In this document: positions 40,465-48,764 of the stretch, piece by piece | Layout of the letters: each line of letters starts with the position of its first letter | Numbering within the stretch: the stretch's first letter is position 1 | From: Vulcanimicrobiota bacterium | Lineage (GTDB): Bacteria > Vulcanimicrobiota > Xenobia > Xenobiales > JADMJV01 | Assembly (NCBI GenBank): GCA_017307785.1 | Contig: JAFKGI010000007.1 | Coordinates: 124,001 to 188,000, forward strand | Length of the DNA: 64,000 bases | Reading direction: 5' to 3' | The notes under the pieces: generated by a model | What the model was told of the DNA's origin: nothing | Seen by the model: the letters and a program-made list of their open reading frames with translations, nothing else | Databases searched by the model: none | Made by a program: the position numbers and the translations under genes

Positions 40465-41619
40465 TCAGGGGCTGGCCAGATCGACACGCAAACGGTCGAT
40501 TTGTTCTTGCAGGCCTTTTTCTCCCAGGTAGTGACCCAACCGTTTGGCGCGCACCTTGGCCAGATCTTCGTTCAGTCGGGCCAGCATCTTCTGGCGGGTG
40601 GGCTCGTAGTCGGTGACTCGTTCCGCCAGAACTTTCGCAGCGTCACGAGCACCCACCACCCAACAGCGCACCAGACCGTCGGCGTCGGCTCGAGCGCCAG
40701 CCTGTAACAGCCGTCGCGCCAAAACCTCCGGCAGCTCCCCCCCAACCAGGCGAAACATCGCCTCGCTCACCGGTGCCCCCAGATCCAGCAAGGCCTCTAA
40801 AATCTCCAGAGAACCGAACTGCATCGCAACTTCTGTAGGCAGGGCGCTGCCCCGCACGGGTCGCGTCCAGTCGGCACCGGCCTCGGCTACCTGTCGCAAA
40901 ACTTCCAGGTCGCGATGCTCCAGGGCGTGATGCAGGGCCAGCCGCAGCAGATGGGAATCGCCCGCCAATTGCTTCCTGTGAATGGCCCCCCGCCAATCGG
41001 GCCGGGCGCGACCATAGAACTCCATCACCTTTTCTGTGAGCTCCGGCTCCAGCTCGCTTTCTTCCAGGAAGCCTTGCAAATCTCCGGATTCCTCACCCAC
41101 CCAGAGTCGGCCGAAAGCCGCTTGGAGACCTGAGGCGACGGTGGCGATAGCATCCCTGTGCAGGGCGTGCTGCCAACCCGGCGGCAGGCCCATCTTCCAG
41201 GCGACCACTTCTCCGGAGTCGGGCGAATCCGGCTCCACCCGCACGTAGATCCGATCGCAATACTCGAAGCCCCCGATGGGCAGGTAGCGCAGGGGCCCGG
41301 GAGCCAACTCCTGTTCGTGCTCCATCCATCCGGGCAAGTCGTGATAGCCGTCGCTGTCGTGGTAGAACAACTCGGTCCAGCTGATGGCTTCCTGATTGCC
41401 GGCCATTTCCAGCGTCAGGTTGTAGTCCAGCGAGCCGCCCGCCGTCAGCGCCCACAGTTCCAGCAACTCGGCCGGCAGCGGACCGGCACATTGTGCCGCC
41501 ACCTCCGCCAGTCGTGCGGAAGAAATCGGCGGTTGGGCATCAAAGATCACCCGGTCCGCGAAAATCACTACGCCGCAGGCACGCAACCGCTGCAACTCCA
41601 CGTCCGAAAAATCGCTCAT
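40465..41619 (-). CDS. SMI1/KNR4 (SUKH) domain plus ankyrin-like repeats
   Basis: The protein has 384 residues. The N-terminal half matches the SUKH fold: LPAELLELWALTAGGSLDYN, IGGFEYCDRIYVRVEPDS, GEVVAWKMGLPPGW and HRDAIATVASGLQAAFGRL. The C-terminal half has ankyrin-like units (LRLALHHALEHRDLEVLRQVAEAGADW, GSLEILEALLDLGAPVS, LARRLLQAGARADADG). SUKH proteins are best known as immunity proteins to nuclease and deaminase toxins; here no toxin gene is adjacent, so a general binding role is equally possible. It lies 18 nt after the adaptor gene on the same strand. Confidence 0.78.
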   Translation of the reverse strand: MSDFSDVELQRLRACGVVIFADRVIFDAQPPISSARLAEVAAQCAGPLPAELLELWALTAGGSLDYNLTLEMAGNQEAISWTELFYHDSDGYHDLPGWMEHEQELAPGPLRYLPIGGFEYCDRIYVRVEPDSPDSGEVVAWKMGLPPGWQHALHRDAIATVASGLQAAFGRLWVGEESGDLQGFLEESELEPELTEKVMEFYGRARPDWRGAIHRKQLAGDSHLLRLALHHALEHRDLEVLRQVAEAGADWTRPVRGSALPTEVAMQFGSLEILEALLDLGAPVSEAMFRLVGGELPEVLARRLLQAGARADADGLVRCWVVGARDAAKVLAERVTDYEPTRQKMLARLNEDLAKVRAKRLGHYLGEKGLQEQIDRLRVDLASP

Positions 41620-41637
41620 CTTGTCTCGCTTTCTCGG

Positions 41638-42924
41638 TCAACGACCGACCTGGATTCGCATGCCTTCGACCAGGGTGGCGTCGGGGACGGCTACGATTTG
41701 GTCCGAGGCTTTTAAACCTTTCACCACCTCCAGGGTGGTCTCGGAGGCCAATCCTACTTCGATGGGTTGGGAATGCAAGCGGTCACCTTCGACCTTCCAG
41801 ACCAGCTTGCCGCCGTTGGCCCCCTGCAGGGCCGAGAAGCGGTCGATGAGCATGACGCCGGCACGGGAGCGCACCTGGAAGCGGGCTTGCAACTGGTAGC
41901 CCACTCCCAATCCCGCACCCGGCTTGTCCAGGCCAATGATGACGTTGACTCGCTGCTGCTCAATTCCCAGAGAAGAGAGCTTGGTAAAACCCGCCGGTTC
42001 GATCTGTTGAACCCGGCCCTGCCAATGTTTGCCGGAAGCCTCCAAATCCACCGGGGTTCCCTTTTCCACTCGAACCGCATCGCCGGTGAGCACCTGGCAC
42101 ACCACTTCCAGGTCACGCAGGTTGCCCAGCAACAGCAGAGGCGAGCCGGCCGCCATGTCGCGAGGGCCTTCTTCGTAGCGCTTGAGCACCACCCCCTCGA
42201 TCGGTGAGCGGATCTCGGCTCGTCCCAGGGCGTGTTCGGCCCGGGCCTGCTCTTGCTGCGCCTGGGCCACCCGCTGCTGCAGCACTGGAGCCTGATTCAA
42301 CCGCCGCGACTCTTCTTCGCGCAAGCGAGCCACTCGCGACTCGGCGGCTGCCTGGTCCTGTGCCTGAGCCAGCAGCTCCTGCCGTAAGCGACGGACCGAT
42401 TCATAGGCCGCCCTTTCGGCCAGCTGGGCTTGTTCAAAGTCGCGCTGCGGCATCAGTTCTTTCTGCAACATCGCCTTCCAGCGCTTGCTGTCCGCCTGGG
42501 CCTGGCGCCAGCGGGCCTCGGCCTCGCGCAGCTGCGCCTGCAGCGCCCCCTGACGCTGGCGCAGGGCCCCCAGCTGAGCCCGACCTTCGGCCGCCGCCTG
42601 CCGCTCCACCCCGACGTCGCCCAGCAGGGCCAGGTCCTGTTCCGCCTCGGAGACACGAGCCTGCGCCTGCAGTAGGCTGGAGCGTTGGTCAAAGCGGTCG
42701 AAATGCACCAGCACCTGACCACGCCGCACCGCGTCCCCGGGCTTGAGTTCCACCCGCCCGATGCGCCCGCTCACGGGAACCTGGACCGGATACTGGCGGC
42801 TCAAGCGCGTTTCGGCTTTTTCCGTAAAGGACTCCACGATATCGCCCTGAGAAGGCGAGACCACCCGCATTTCCGGCGGCGGGGCACATCCCGCCAGCAA
42901 CAATACCCACAACCACTTCTTCAT
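41638..42924 (-). CDS. Periplasmic adaptor lipoprotein (MacA/HlyD-type)
   Basis: The protein has 428 residues with a lipoprotein signal (LLLAGC, Cys about 13). The lipoyl half-motifs VSGRIGRVELKPGDAVRRGQVL and RSPIEGVVLKRYEEGPRDM bracket a long coiled-coil of about 150 residues (residues about 85-235, Gln/Ala/Arg-rich). A C-terminal beta-barrel and membrane-proximal part follow. This is the adaptor of a tripartite MacAB-like efflux system. It is translationally coupled (4-bp ATGA overlap) to the permease gene and is the third gene of ATPase-permease-adaptor. Confidence 0.9.
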   Translation of the reverse strand: MKKWLWVLLLAGCAPPPEMRVVSPSQGDIVESFTEKAETRLSRQYPVQVPVSGRIGRVELKPGDAVRRGQVLVHFDRFDQRSSLLQAQARVSEAEQDLALLGDVGVERQAAAEGRAQLGALRQRQGALQAQLREAEARWRQAQADSKRWKAMLQKELMPQRDFEQAQLAERAAYESVRRLRQELLAQAQDQAAAESRVARLREEESRRLNQAPVLQQRVAQAQQEQARAEHALGRAEIRSPIEGVVLKRYEEGPRDMAAGSPLLLLGNLRDLEVVCQVLTGDAVRVEKGTPVDLEASGKHWQGRVQQIEPAGFTKLSSLGIEQQRVNVIIGLDKPGAGLGVGYQLQARFQVRSRAGVMLIDRFSALQGANGGKLVWKVEGDRLHSQPIEVGLASETTLEVVKGLKASDQIVAVPDATLVEGMRIQVGR

Positions 42925-45272
42925 TCGCGCACCTTCAAGGCATCCAGCCAGGGCCAGCCGCGCACCATGCGCAGCACCACCAGCTGAGCCAGACTGATAA
43001 ACAAGAACATCAATGCCACGCTCAGCAGCAGGCGATGGAGCGGAACCAGCGTCGGAAATCGAAAGAAATCCGTATCATAGCTCTTCGTGATCGAGCCCAC
43101 CAGCAAGGCACCCAGCGGCAACCCGGCCAGAACACCGAGACCATTCAGCAGATAGCTCTCCATCACGAATATGCGCGCCACCTCGGGGGGAGTCAAACCC
43201 AGCACGCGAAAGGTGCCGACTTCCCGTGACCGTTCGGAAAGCGAGACCAGCGCCAGGTTGAGCACGCTGCCGAAGGACAACAGGGCCGCGAAAGTGGAGA
43301 GAATTCCCAGCGACGTTCCCAGCGACTGATCCAAAGTGGCCCGCATTTTAGCATACGAAGCCAAACGCCAGTTCAAGCCGACCACCCAGGGGCGCGGGAC
43401 CAATTGAGGAGCGAACCGGGTGCCGGAATTGCGCAGCAGCACCGAACTGGCGGCGCGTTCTTCGCCGATCAGTCGACTCAAGTAGCCCAGGTCACAGTAA
43501 GCTCCCATGCCCAGGTAGGTGTCCACAATCTGCGTAACCACGCAATCGCTCTCGCGACGCTCCCCTACCAACGGACGGACTCGTAGCACATCTCCCACCC
43601 GTGCATGGAGCACGGTGGCGGCCCGGGTGGACAAGACCAGTCCCTGGTCGGGGGGGCGGACCGGATGTCCTTGCTGATCCAGCGGAAGATAAAGGCGCGC
43701 GTCGGCGCTCAGCCCGGTCACGCTCACGCGGCGGCTGCGCGCCCCCAGAACCAGGTCGCAACCCACGCTCAGTTGCCCCTCGGCCACTTCGATGCCGGGC
43801 AAGCCGCGCAGCTCGCCCAGAGTCTGCCAGGACCGCGGCTCGCGCAAACTGAGAGTCACGTCCTGGTGACTGGTGCGGCGAAACTCGTAGTCGTTGAGGA
43901 ACTTGATGGAATCTCCCAGACAGAAAGCCTCGACCATGAGAGCGGTGGCCATGGCGCTGCCGAAAGCCGTCACCAGACAACGAAACGGATTCCTCAGCAG
44001 GTTGCGCAGCACCATTTTGACCGCGAAAGAAAGTCGACTCCACAGCCAGCTCCAACGTTCCACAAAGACCGAGCCTCCGATCTCGGGAGGAGCCGGGCGC
44101 ATCGACTCAGCCGGCTCCAGACGCAAGGCGGTGCGCACTCCGCCCAACGTTCCCAGGCAGGCGAATCCCAGACACACCAGCACACCGGCGCCCAGCGTCT
44201 GAGGATAGAAGCCCGCCTGAATCTTGGGAAGCTCATAGAACTGAGAATAGAGCGCCACCATGGTGCGCTGCAGCCACATTCCCATGCCCAGTCCCGCCAG
44301 AGCTCCCAGACCTCCGATGGTCAGGCCAATCGTCAGATAGTGACGGGCCACTTGCCAGGCGGTGTAGCCGAGAGCGCGCAGGGTGCCGATGACCACGCGC
44401 TGTTGGGCGACCATTCTGCCCATGACCACATTCAAAACCAGGGCCGCCACCGCCAGGCAAATCCCTGGCAGCATGGTGCTGCTGATCTTGAGGCCCTGCA
44501 ACTCTCCGGCCAGCACCTGCACGGAAGCCTGCTCACTGTCCACCGTGGCTTGCAGCACTCCATAAGGCCGCAGGCGCTCCTGCAAGAGAGCGAGGGTATT
44601 GCGCAACTGCCGGCGGTCCACCACCGTTCCCACCACCTGGTTACAGGCTCCTTCCAGGTCCCCTTGCTCCTGAAGATAACCAAAGGGCAGGTAAATCACG
44701 GGGGTTCGGGCCGGGTCGGGCACGACTCCACTGCCGGGGGAGATCACGTAGACATACTCCGGCGAGCGCGCTCGACCCACCACCGTCAGGTCCCGCTCCT
44801 GCCCCTGCAACAGCACGCGCAGGCGCCCGCCCGGCTCCAACTGGTTGGCCCGGGCGAAAGCTTCATTGAGAATAGTCTCCGGACCGTCCCGCTCCAACCA
44901 GCCGCCGGCCGTTAAACTCAGGGCATTGTTGAATGGCTGGTGCCGCACGGGCAGCGAATGGGCGGTGCCGGACAACAGATCCCCCTGCCATTCCACCCGC
45001 ACCGGCAAGCTGATGCGCGGTTCGAGCTGGGCTACGTTGGGAACTTGCCGCAGTTCTTCCAGCACGGCCAGGGGAGCGCGCTTGATATCGACACTGAAAT
45101 GGGCCAGACGGCATTCTCGGTAAAAGCGCTCGCGAGCCAGATCCATATCGAAATAGGTCGAGGCCAGCCCGGTCAGGCAGCCTTCACCGACCGTAACGAT
45201 GGCCACCAGCGCCAGCAGCGAGCCCTTGCGCAGCCACAGCTCCCGGCTCAACTTGCGCCACAACACGCTCAC
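42921..45272 (-). CDS. ABC transporter permease with two FtsX domains
   Basis: The protein has 783 residues. TM helices fall at about 15-35, 275-400 and 425-445, and again at about 655-775, with two FtsX-type permease domains (for example VVLNVVMGRMVAQQRVVIGTLRALGYT, and VLNLALVSLSERSREVGTFRVLGLT), the layout of macrolide/lipoprotein-type exporters. A periplasmic domain lies between helix 1 and the first FtsX part. It overlaps the ATPase gene and the adaptor gene by 4 bp each. Confidence 0.92.
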   Translation of the reverse strand: MSVLWRKLSRELWLRKGSLLALVAIVTVGEGCLTGLASTYFDMDLARERFYRECRLAHFSVDIKRAPLAVLEELRQVPNVAQLEPRISLPVRVEWQGDLLSGTAHSLPVRHQPFNNALSLTAGGWLERDGPETILNEAFARANQLEPGGRLRVLLQGQERDLTVVGRARSPEYVYVISPGSGVVPDPARTPVIYLPFGYLQEQGDLEGACNQVVGTVVDRRQLRNTLALLQERLRPYGVLQATVDSEQASVQVLAGELQGLKISSTMLPGICLAVAALVLNVVMGRMVAQQRVVIGTLRALGYTAWQVARHYLTIGLTIGGLGALAGLGMGMWLQRTMVALYSQFYELPKIQAGFYPQTLGAGVLVCLGFACLGTLGGVRTALRLEPAESMRPAPPEIGGSVFVERWSWLWSRLSFAVKMVLRNLLRNPFRCLVTAFGSAMATALMVEAFCLGDSIKFLNDYEFRRTSHQDVTLSLREPRSWQTLGELRGLPGIEVAEGQLSVGCDLVLGARSRRVSVTGLSADARLYLPLDQQGHPVRPPDQGLVLSTRAATVLHARVGDVLRVRPLVGERRESDCVVTQIVDTYLGMGAYCDLGYLSRLIGEERAASSVLLRNSGTRFAPQLVPRPWVVGLNWRLASYAKMRATLDQSLGTSLGILSTFAALLSFGSVLNLALVSLSERSREVGTFRVLGLTPPEVARIFVMESYLLNGLGVLAGLPLGALLVGSITKSYDTDFFRFPTLVPLHRLLLSVALMFLFISLAQLVVLRMVRGWPWLDALKVRE

Positions 45273-45973
45273 AAAGCCAACCCCGCGGCCGCTGCCGGAA
45301 CCTGGGAGCGCACCGATGTAATGGCGCCGTCCTTGAGTTCAGCGACGCGATGACCGATGCGGGCCGATTCGAGGTTGTGCGTGATCATCACCACGGTCTT
45401 GCCCAGGCGCTGATTGACGTCCTGGAGCAACTCCAAGATCTGCCGACTGGTCTCGGTGTCTAGATTGCCGGTCGGCTCATCGCACAGCAACAGACGAGGA
45501 TTGCCGGCCAGGGCCCGAGCGATGGCCACGCGCTGCTGCTGACCGCCGCTCATCTGGGAAGGAAAGTGATGACCCCGCTGTTCGAGTCCCACCAGGCGCA
45601 TGGCTTCCTGGGCCTTCATGGGTTGGCGGGCAATCTCGACCACCACTTCCACATTCTCCAGGGCGGTCAGCGTGGGCACCAGATTAAAAAACTGAAAAAC
45701 GAACCCGATCTGGTAGCGACGATAAAGAGTGAGAGTCCGGTCGTTGGCCCGGGCCAGGTCCTGATCTCCGAACAGAACCTGGCCCGAGGTGGGACGATCC
45801 ATTCCACCTAATAAATTGAGCAGAGTGCTCTTGCCCGAGCCGCTCTGCCCCAGAATGACCAGAAATTCGCCTTCGACCACGTCAAGACTCGCCTGACGCA
45901 GGGCCGGAACCTCGACCTCCCCCATCCGATAGATCTTGCTCACCTCGAGCAGCCGCAGCAAAGGCTTCATCAC
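45269..45973 (-). CDS. ABC transporter ATP-binding protein (MacB/LolD-like)
   Basis: The protein has 234 residues. Walker A GQSGSGKSTL, Q-loop in FVFQFFNLVPTLTALENV, signature MSGGQQQRVAIARALAG, Walker B LLLCDEPTGNLD and H-loop MITHNLE are all intact. It pairs with the FtsX permease and adaptor downstream to make a mechanotransmission-type exporter or efflux pump. The start is 43 nt after the tandem SRPBCC gene. Confidence 0.95.
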   Translation of the reverse strand: MMKPLLRLLEVSKIYRMGEVEVPALRQASLDVVEGEFLVILGQSGSGKSTLLNLLGGMDRPTSGQVLFGDQDLARANDRTLTLYRRYQIGFVFQFFNLVPTLTALENVEVVVEIARQPMKAQEAMRLVGLEQRGHHFPSQMSGGQQQRVAIARALAGNPRLLLCDEPTGNLDTETSRQILELLQDVNQRLGKTVVMITHNLESARIGHRVAELKDGAITSVRSQVPAAAAGLAL

Positions 45974-46016
45974 TCACGCTTCCCACTGCTCCGGCCCGAC
46001 CCTGCCGGTCCAACGG

Positions 46017-46970
46017 TCAGCTCTGCGCGGTGACTTTCTTACGCTCGCCAAGCTGAGCTTCGAGCTTATCGAAGCTACCGTTCCAACCGGGCGTCATGCT
46101 ATCGCGAGTTTTGAGGAAGGCGGCCAACTGCTCGGCCGATACCTCGCCTTCGGGCCGGCTGCTCACCACTACCCGGGTCTTGTCATCTCGCTCGGGCGCA
46201 AAGAGAACCATCGTGTGCAATTTTTCTGGAAAAACCGGCAGTCCGGGATGCTGAGCCGACTGCTTCCTGGCATCGCAGAATCTCTGCGTGTAGCTGAGAC
46301 TTCGAGGAGGTTGCAGTTCCCGATAGTCGATCTGGGCGAAGAGTGCGCTCCCTTCCAGATTCATGCGGAAGAAAGCGCTACCTCCCGAGCGAATGTCGGC
46401 CTCCAGGTACTGGATGGTCGCGCCCGCCGGAGCCAACCACTGCGCCAGATGCTCCGGCTTCGTCCACATCTCAAAGAGCACTTCCGGAGAGGCTTCGAAG
46501 GAGCGAGCGATCACGAAACTGTCGCTGCCGTCGGTCTGCTTTTCCAGATATTCGGCCAGCCGGTCCCAGGTCGCGTTGCCGCCCGCCAGACGGATGAAAT
46601 GGGCGGTCGTGCGCGCGACTTCTTCGTTCTCGAATCCCATGGTCATGTCCATCTGGGTGCCGCCGTCCACGTCTCTGAAAAAGACGGTGACGCGGAAAAG
46701 CGGCTTGCTCTGTCCGTCGCTGCCATGATCGTAGACCAGTTTCTCCCCTTCAATCACCTCTAAGTAGCGAGTCGTGTTGGGGTAATCAACTCCGTCCGGA
46801 CCGTGCATGGTGTAGACCCAGCTGCCACCGGCCTTCAAGTCTTTGCTGTGATGGGTCAGCGTGAAACCACGCGGCCCCCACCACTGGCCCACGTGGGCCG
46901 GATCGGTCCAACATTCCCAGACCAGCGCGCGCGGGGCTCGATAAAACCGGGACAAATGCAGTTCACTCAT
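46017..46970 (-). CDS. Tandem SRPBCC (AHSA1-like) two-domain protein
   Basis: The protein has 317 residues with two START-fold copies. Copy 1 (about 1-145) has RFYRAPRALVWECWTDPAHVGQWWGP, and copy 2 (about 155-300) has ARSFEASPEVLFEMWTKPEHLAQWLAP. ArsR plus AHSA1 gene pairs are common in bacteria. The ATG at 46970 is selected by GAGGAG nine bases upstream; an in-frame upstream ATG at 46979 has no spacing. It overlaps the ArsR gene by 8 bp. Confidence 0.88.
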   Translation of the reverse strand: MSELHLSRFYRAPRALVWECWTDPAHVGQWWGPRGFTLTHHSKDLKAGGSWVYTMHGPDGVDYPNTTRYLEVIEGEKLVYDHGSDGQSKPLFRVTVFFRDVDGGTQMDMTMGFENEEVARTTAHFIRLAGGNATWDRLAEYLEKQTDGSDSFVIARSFEASPEVLFEMWTKPEHLAQWLAPAGATIQYLEADIRSGGSAFFRMNLEGSALFAQIDYRELQPPRSLSYTQRFCDARKQSAQHPGLPVFPEKLHTMVLFAPERDDKTRVVVSSRPEGEVSAEQLAAFLKTRDSMTPGWNGSFDKLEAQLGERKKVTAQS

Positions 46971-47307
46971 GGGAAACATCTCCTCGCTGAATTTTCTCCA
47001 GATAGGCTTCCAAACGATCGAAACTCTCTTCCCAGTGAACCCGGTAGGGCTCCATCCAGTCGGCCGCTTCTTGCAGCGCCCGGCCATTGAGCTTGCACGG
47101 CCGCCATTGCGCTTCGCGGGACTTGGTTACCAATCCGGCCTTCTCCAGCACCTTGAGATGCTTGGTGACGGCCGGCAGGCTCATGGAGCTAAGGAACGGC
47201 TCCGCCAGGTCGGAAACACTCGCTTCCCCTCGGGACAGCCGCGCCAAAAGGGCGCGGCGGGTCGGGTCAGCCAGTGCGGAAAAGATGAGGCTCAGAGTAT
47301 CTTTCAC
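46963..47307 (-). CDS. ArsR-family transcriptional regulator
   Basis: The protein has 114 residues. The winged-helix pattern ALADPTRRALLARLSRGEASVSDLAEPF, SLPAVTKHLKVLEKAGLV and wing SREAQWRPCKL is typical of metal-independent ArsR repressors that accompany AHSA1 genes. No Cys pair of arsenic or zinc sensors is present. It starts at GTG 47307. A perfect TTAACC-N4-GGTTAA repeat lies 8 nt upstream. It leads a minus-strand run of genes to 36682, so it could control the SRPBCC and ABC genes. Confidence 0.9.
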   Translation of the reverse strand: MKDTLSLIFSALADPTRRALLARLSRGEASVSDLAEPFLSSMSLPAVTKHLKVLEKAGLVTKSREAQWRPCKLNGRALQEAADWMEPYRVHWEESFDRLEAYLEKIQRGDVSHE

Positions 47308-47314
47308 TGCTTAT

Positions 47315-47330
47315 TTAACCTTCTGGTTAA
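47315..47330. promoter_or_regulatory. ArsR operator TTAACC-N4-GGTTAA
   Basis: A perfect 6-bp inverted repeat (47315-47320 and 47325-47330, spacer TTCT) lies 8 bp upstream of the GTG start of the ArsR gene, where binding would block transcription or initiation. A related but imperfect TAACGGTTGA follows at 47337-47346. Autoregulation is inferred. Confidence 0.7.
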
Positions 47331-47480
47331 TTATCCTAACGGTTGAATATGACGGGCGTCAAGCCCCAGCCGGGTGAAGTTTCTCGAAAACCGGGATTGC
47401 CAGCTCGTCGATCCGGTTAAAAAGGAAGTCATGCAAATCCCCGACTCAGCTCATTGGATCGAGGCACGGGGGGGAACCCG

Positions 47481-48764
47481 ATGGGTCGACTCTCCCCGGT
47501 AGGATTCGCCTACTTATTTTGCATGCTCTGTCTCTGCCTGCCCGCTTTGATCAACGGAGCGCCGCTACTGTTTACCGATATCGTGGGTTATGTGAAGTGG
47601 AGCAGCGACTTTTTCCAGAACGCCCCTTTCGGCTGCACCGACATGGCGCGCTCCCCGACCTATAGCCTGGTTATGCTCAAGCCGTTTCTGGGGGACAAGT
47701 TCTGGCCGGTCATTTTGTTGCACTGCCTGGCCGTGGTGGGCGTGCTGGACTTCACCACGCGGAAGTTCTGGGGCGGGCCCCATCCGCTGCGACTGTGTCT
47801 GTTGGTGCTGGGCTTAACCCTCACCACTCCCCTGGCCGTGATGACGGACTTTGCTATGCCAGACATCTTTGCCGGCCTGCTCTTGCTGCTCCTTTACTGG
47901 CTCGGACCTGGACAAAACCAAACGACCGGAAGACAGCGTAGCTGGCTGATTCTGGCCGCCTCGCTCTTCATCACCTTTCACGGCAGCAACTGGCTGCTGA
48001 CTCTGGCCCTCGTGGTAGTGGGTCGCAGCCGCCACCTGGGACTGGCCTTGCTGGGCGCCAGCCTCCTGTCGATCTCCTTGAACGTGCTGGCTTTCGGCCG
48101 CCTGATGCTCTTCCCCGTCCATCCGCCCTTTGCCGTGGCCCGAACGCTGGATTTCGACCTGGCCCAGCGCTATTTTCGCAACCACCCCGAGAGCAAACGA
48201 TTCCATCTCTATGCCTATCGTCGGCACCTGCCACCGGACGCCTCCTACTTCTTGTGGGGAGACCGCAGTCCGTTGCGTCGACTGGACGAAGCGCAACGCA
48301 TTCGAGCCGAAGAAATGTCTCTCTATCTGTCGATCTGGCGCGCCTATCCGCGCGAGTGTCTGGACATGGCCTTGGAATCTTCGCTGAACCAGCTGGGCTG
48401 TTTCTCCCTCTGGGAACTTTGGGGAGTCCACCTGCCGGAGTATTTCACCCACGACCTGGGCCCCCGCATGGACTACGTCGCCAACACCTGGCAGCCGCAA
48501 AACCGCTGGCCGGTACAGCGAATGGAGAAATGGTATCGGCGTTTTTTTTGCCTGGCCTTGATCTGGTCGCTGTTCGACCGACGGGTGTCTCGCCCGTTGC
48601 TGCTCTGGTGCCTGTTTGGGCTGGTCGTGAACGCGGCTGTCTGCGGCACCCTTTCAGGGGTCTATGCTCGCTACCAGTGCCGAGTTCAATGGTTGGCCGT
48701 GCTGCCCGCGCTGCTGGCGGTTCTCCGCCCCCGCCTGCTCAATGCGGCGCGATCGCCTGACTGA
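47481..48764 (+). CDS. Multi-pass membrane protein, unknown
   Basis: The protein has 427 residues with about nine hydrophobic segments (residues 8-27, 80-100, 110-125, 140-150, 165-185, 190-210, and in the C-terminal 350-415). The loop after the middle segments contains HPPFAVARTLDFDLAQRYFRN and CFSLWELWG. The layout resembles GT-C-like transferases, but no catalytic Asp/Glu motif could be assigned. The ATG at 47481 follows GGGGGGAACCCG; an in-frame TTG at 47454 is an alternative. The 3' end overlaps the convergent aminopeptidase gene by 26 bp. Confidence 0.72.
   Translation: MGRLSPVGFAYLFCMLCLCLPALINGAPLLFTDIVGYVKWSSDFFQNAPFGCTDMARSPTYSLVMLKPFLGDKFWPVILLHCLAVVGVLDFTTRKFWGGPHPLRLCLLVLGLTLTTPLAVMTDFAMPDIFAGLLLLLLYWLGPGQNQTTGRQRSWLILAASLFITFHGSNWLLTLALVVVGRSRHLGLALLGASLLSISLNVLAFGRLMLFPVHPPFAVARTLDFDLAQRYFRNHPESKRFHLYAYRRHLPPDASYFLWGDRSPLRRLDEAQRIRAEEMSLYLSIWRAYPRECLDMALESSLNQLGCFSLWELWGVHLPEYFTHDLGPRMDYVANTWQPQNRWPVQRMEKWYRRFFCLALIWSLFDRRVSRPLLLWCLFGLVVNAAVCGTLSGVYARYQCRVQWLAVLPALLAVLRPRLLNAARSPD

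Noticed and set aside
43605..44915. 436-residue open frame on the + strand
   Set aside because: Antisense to the FtsX permease; composition (Gln/His/Ala) is typical of a reverse-strand shadow.
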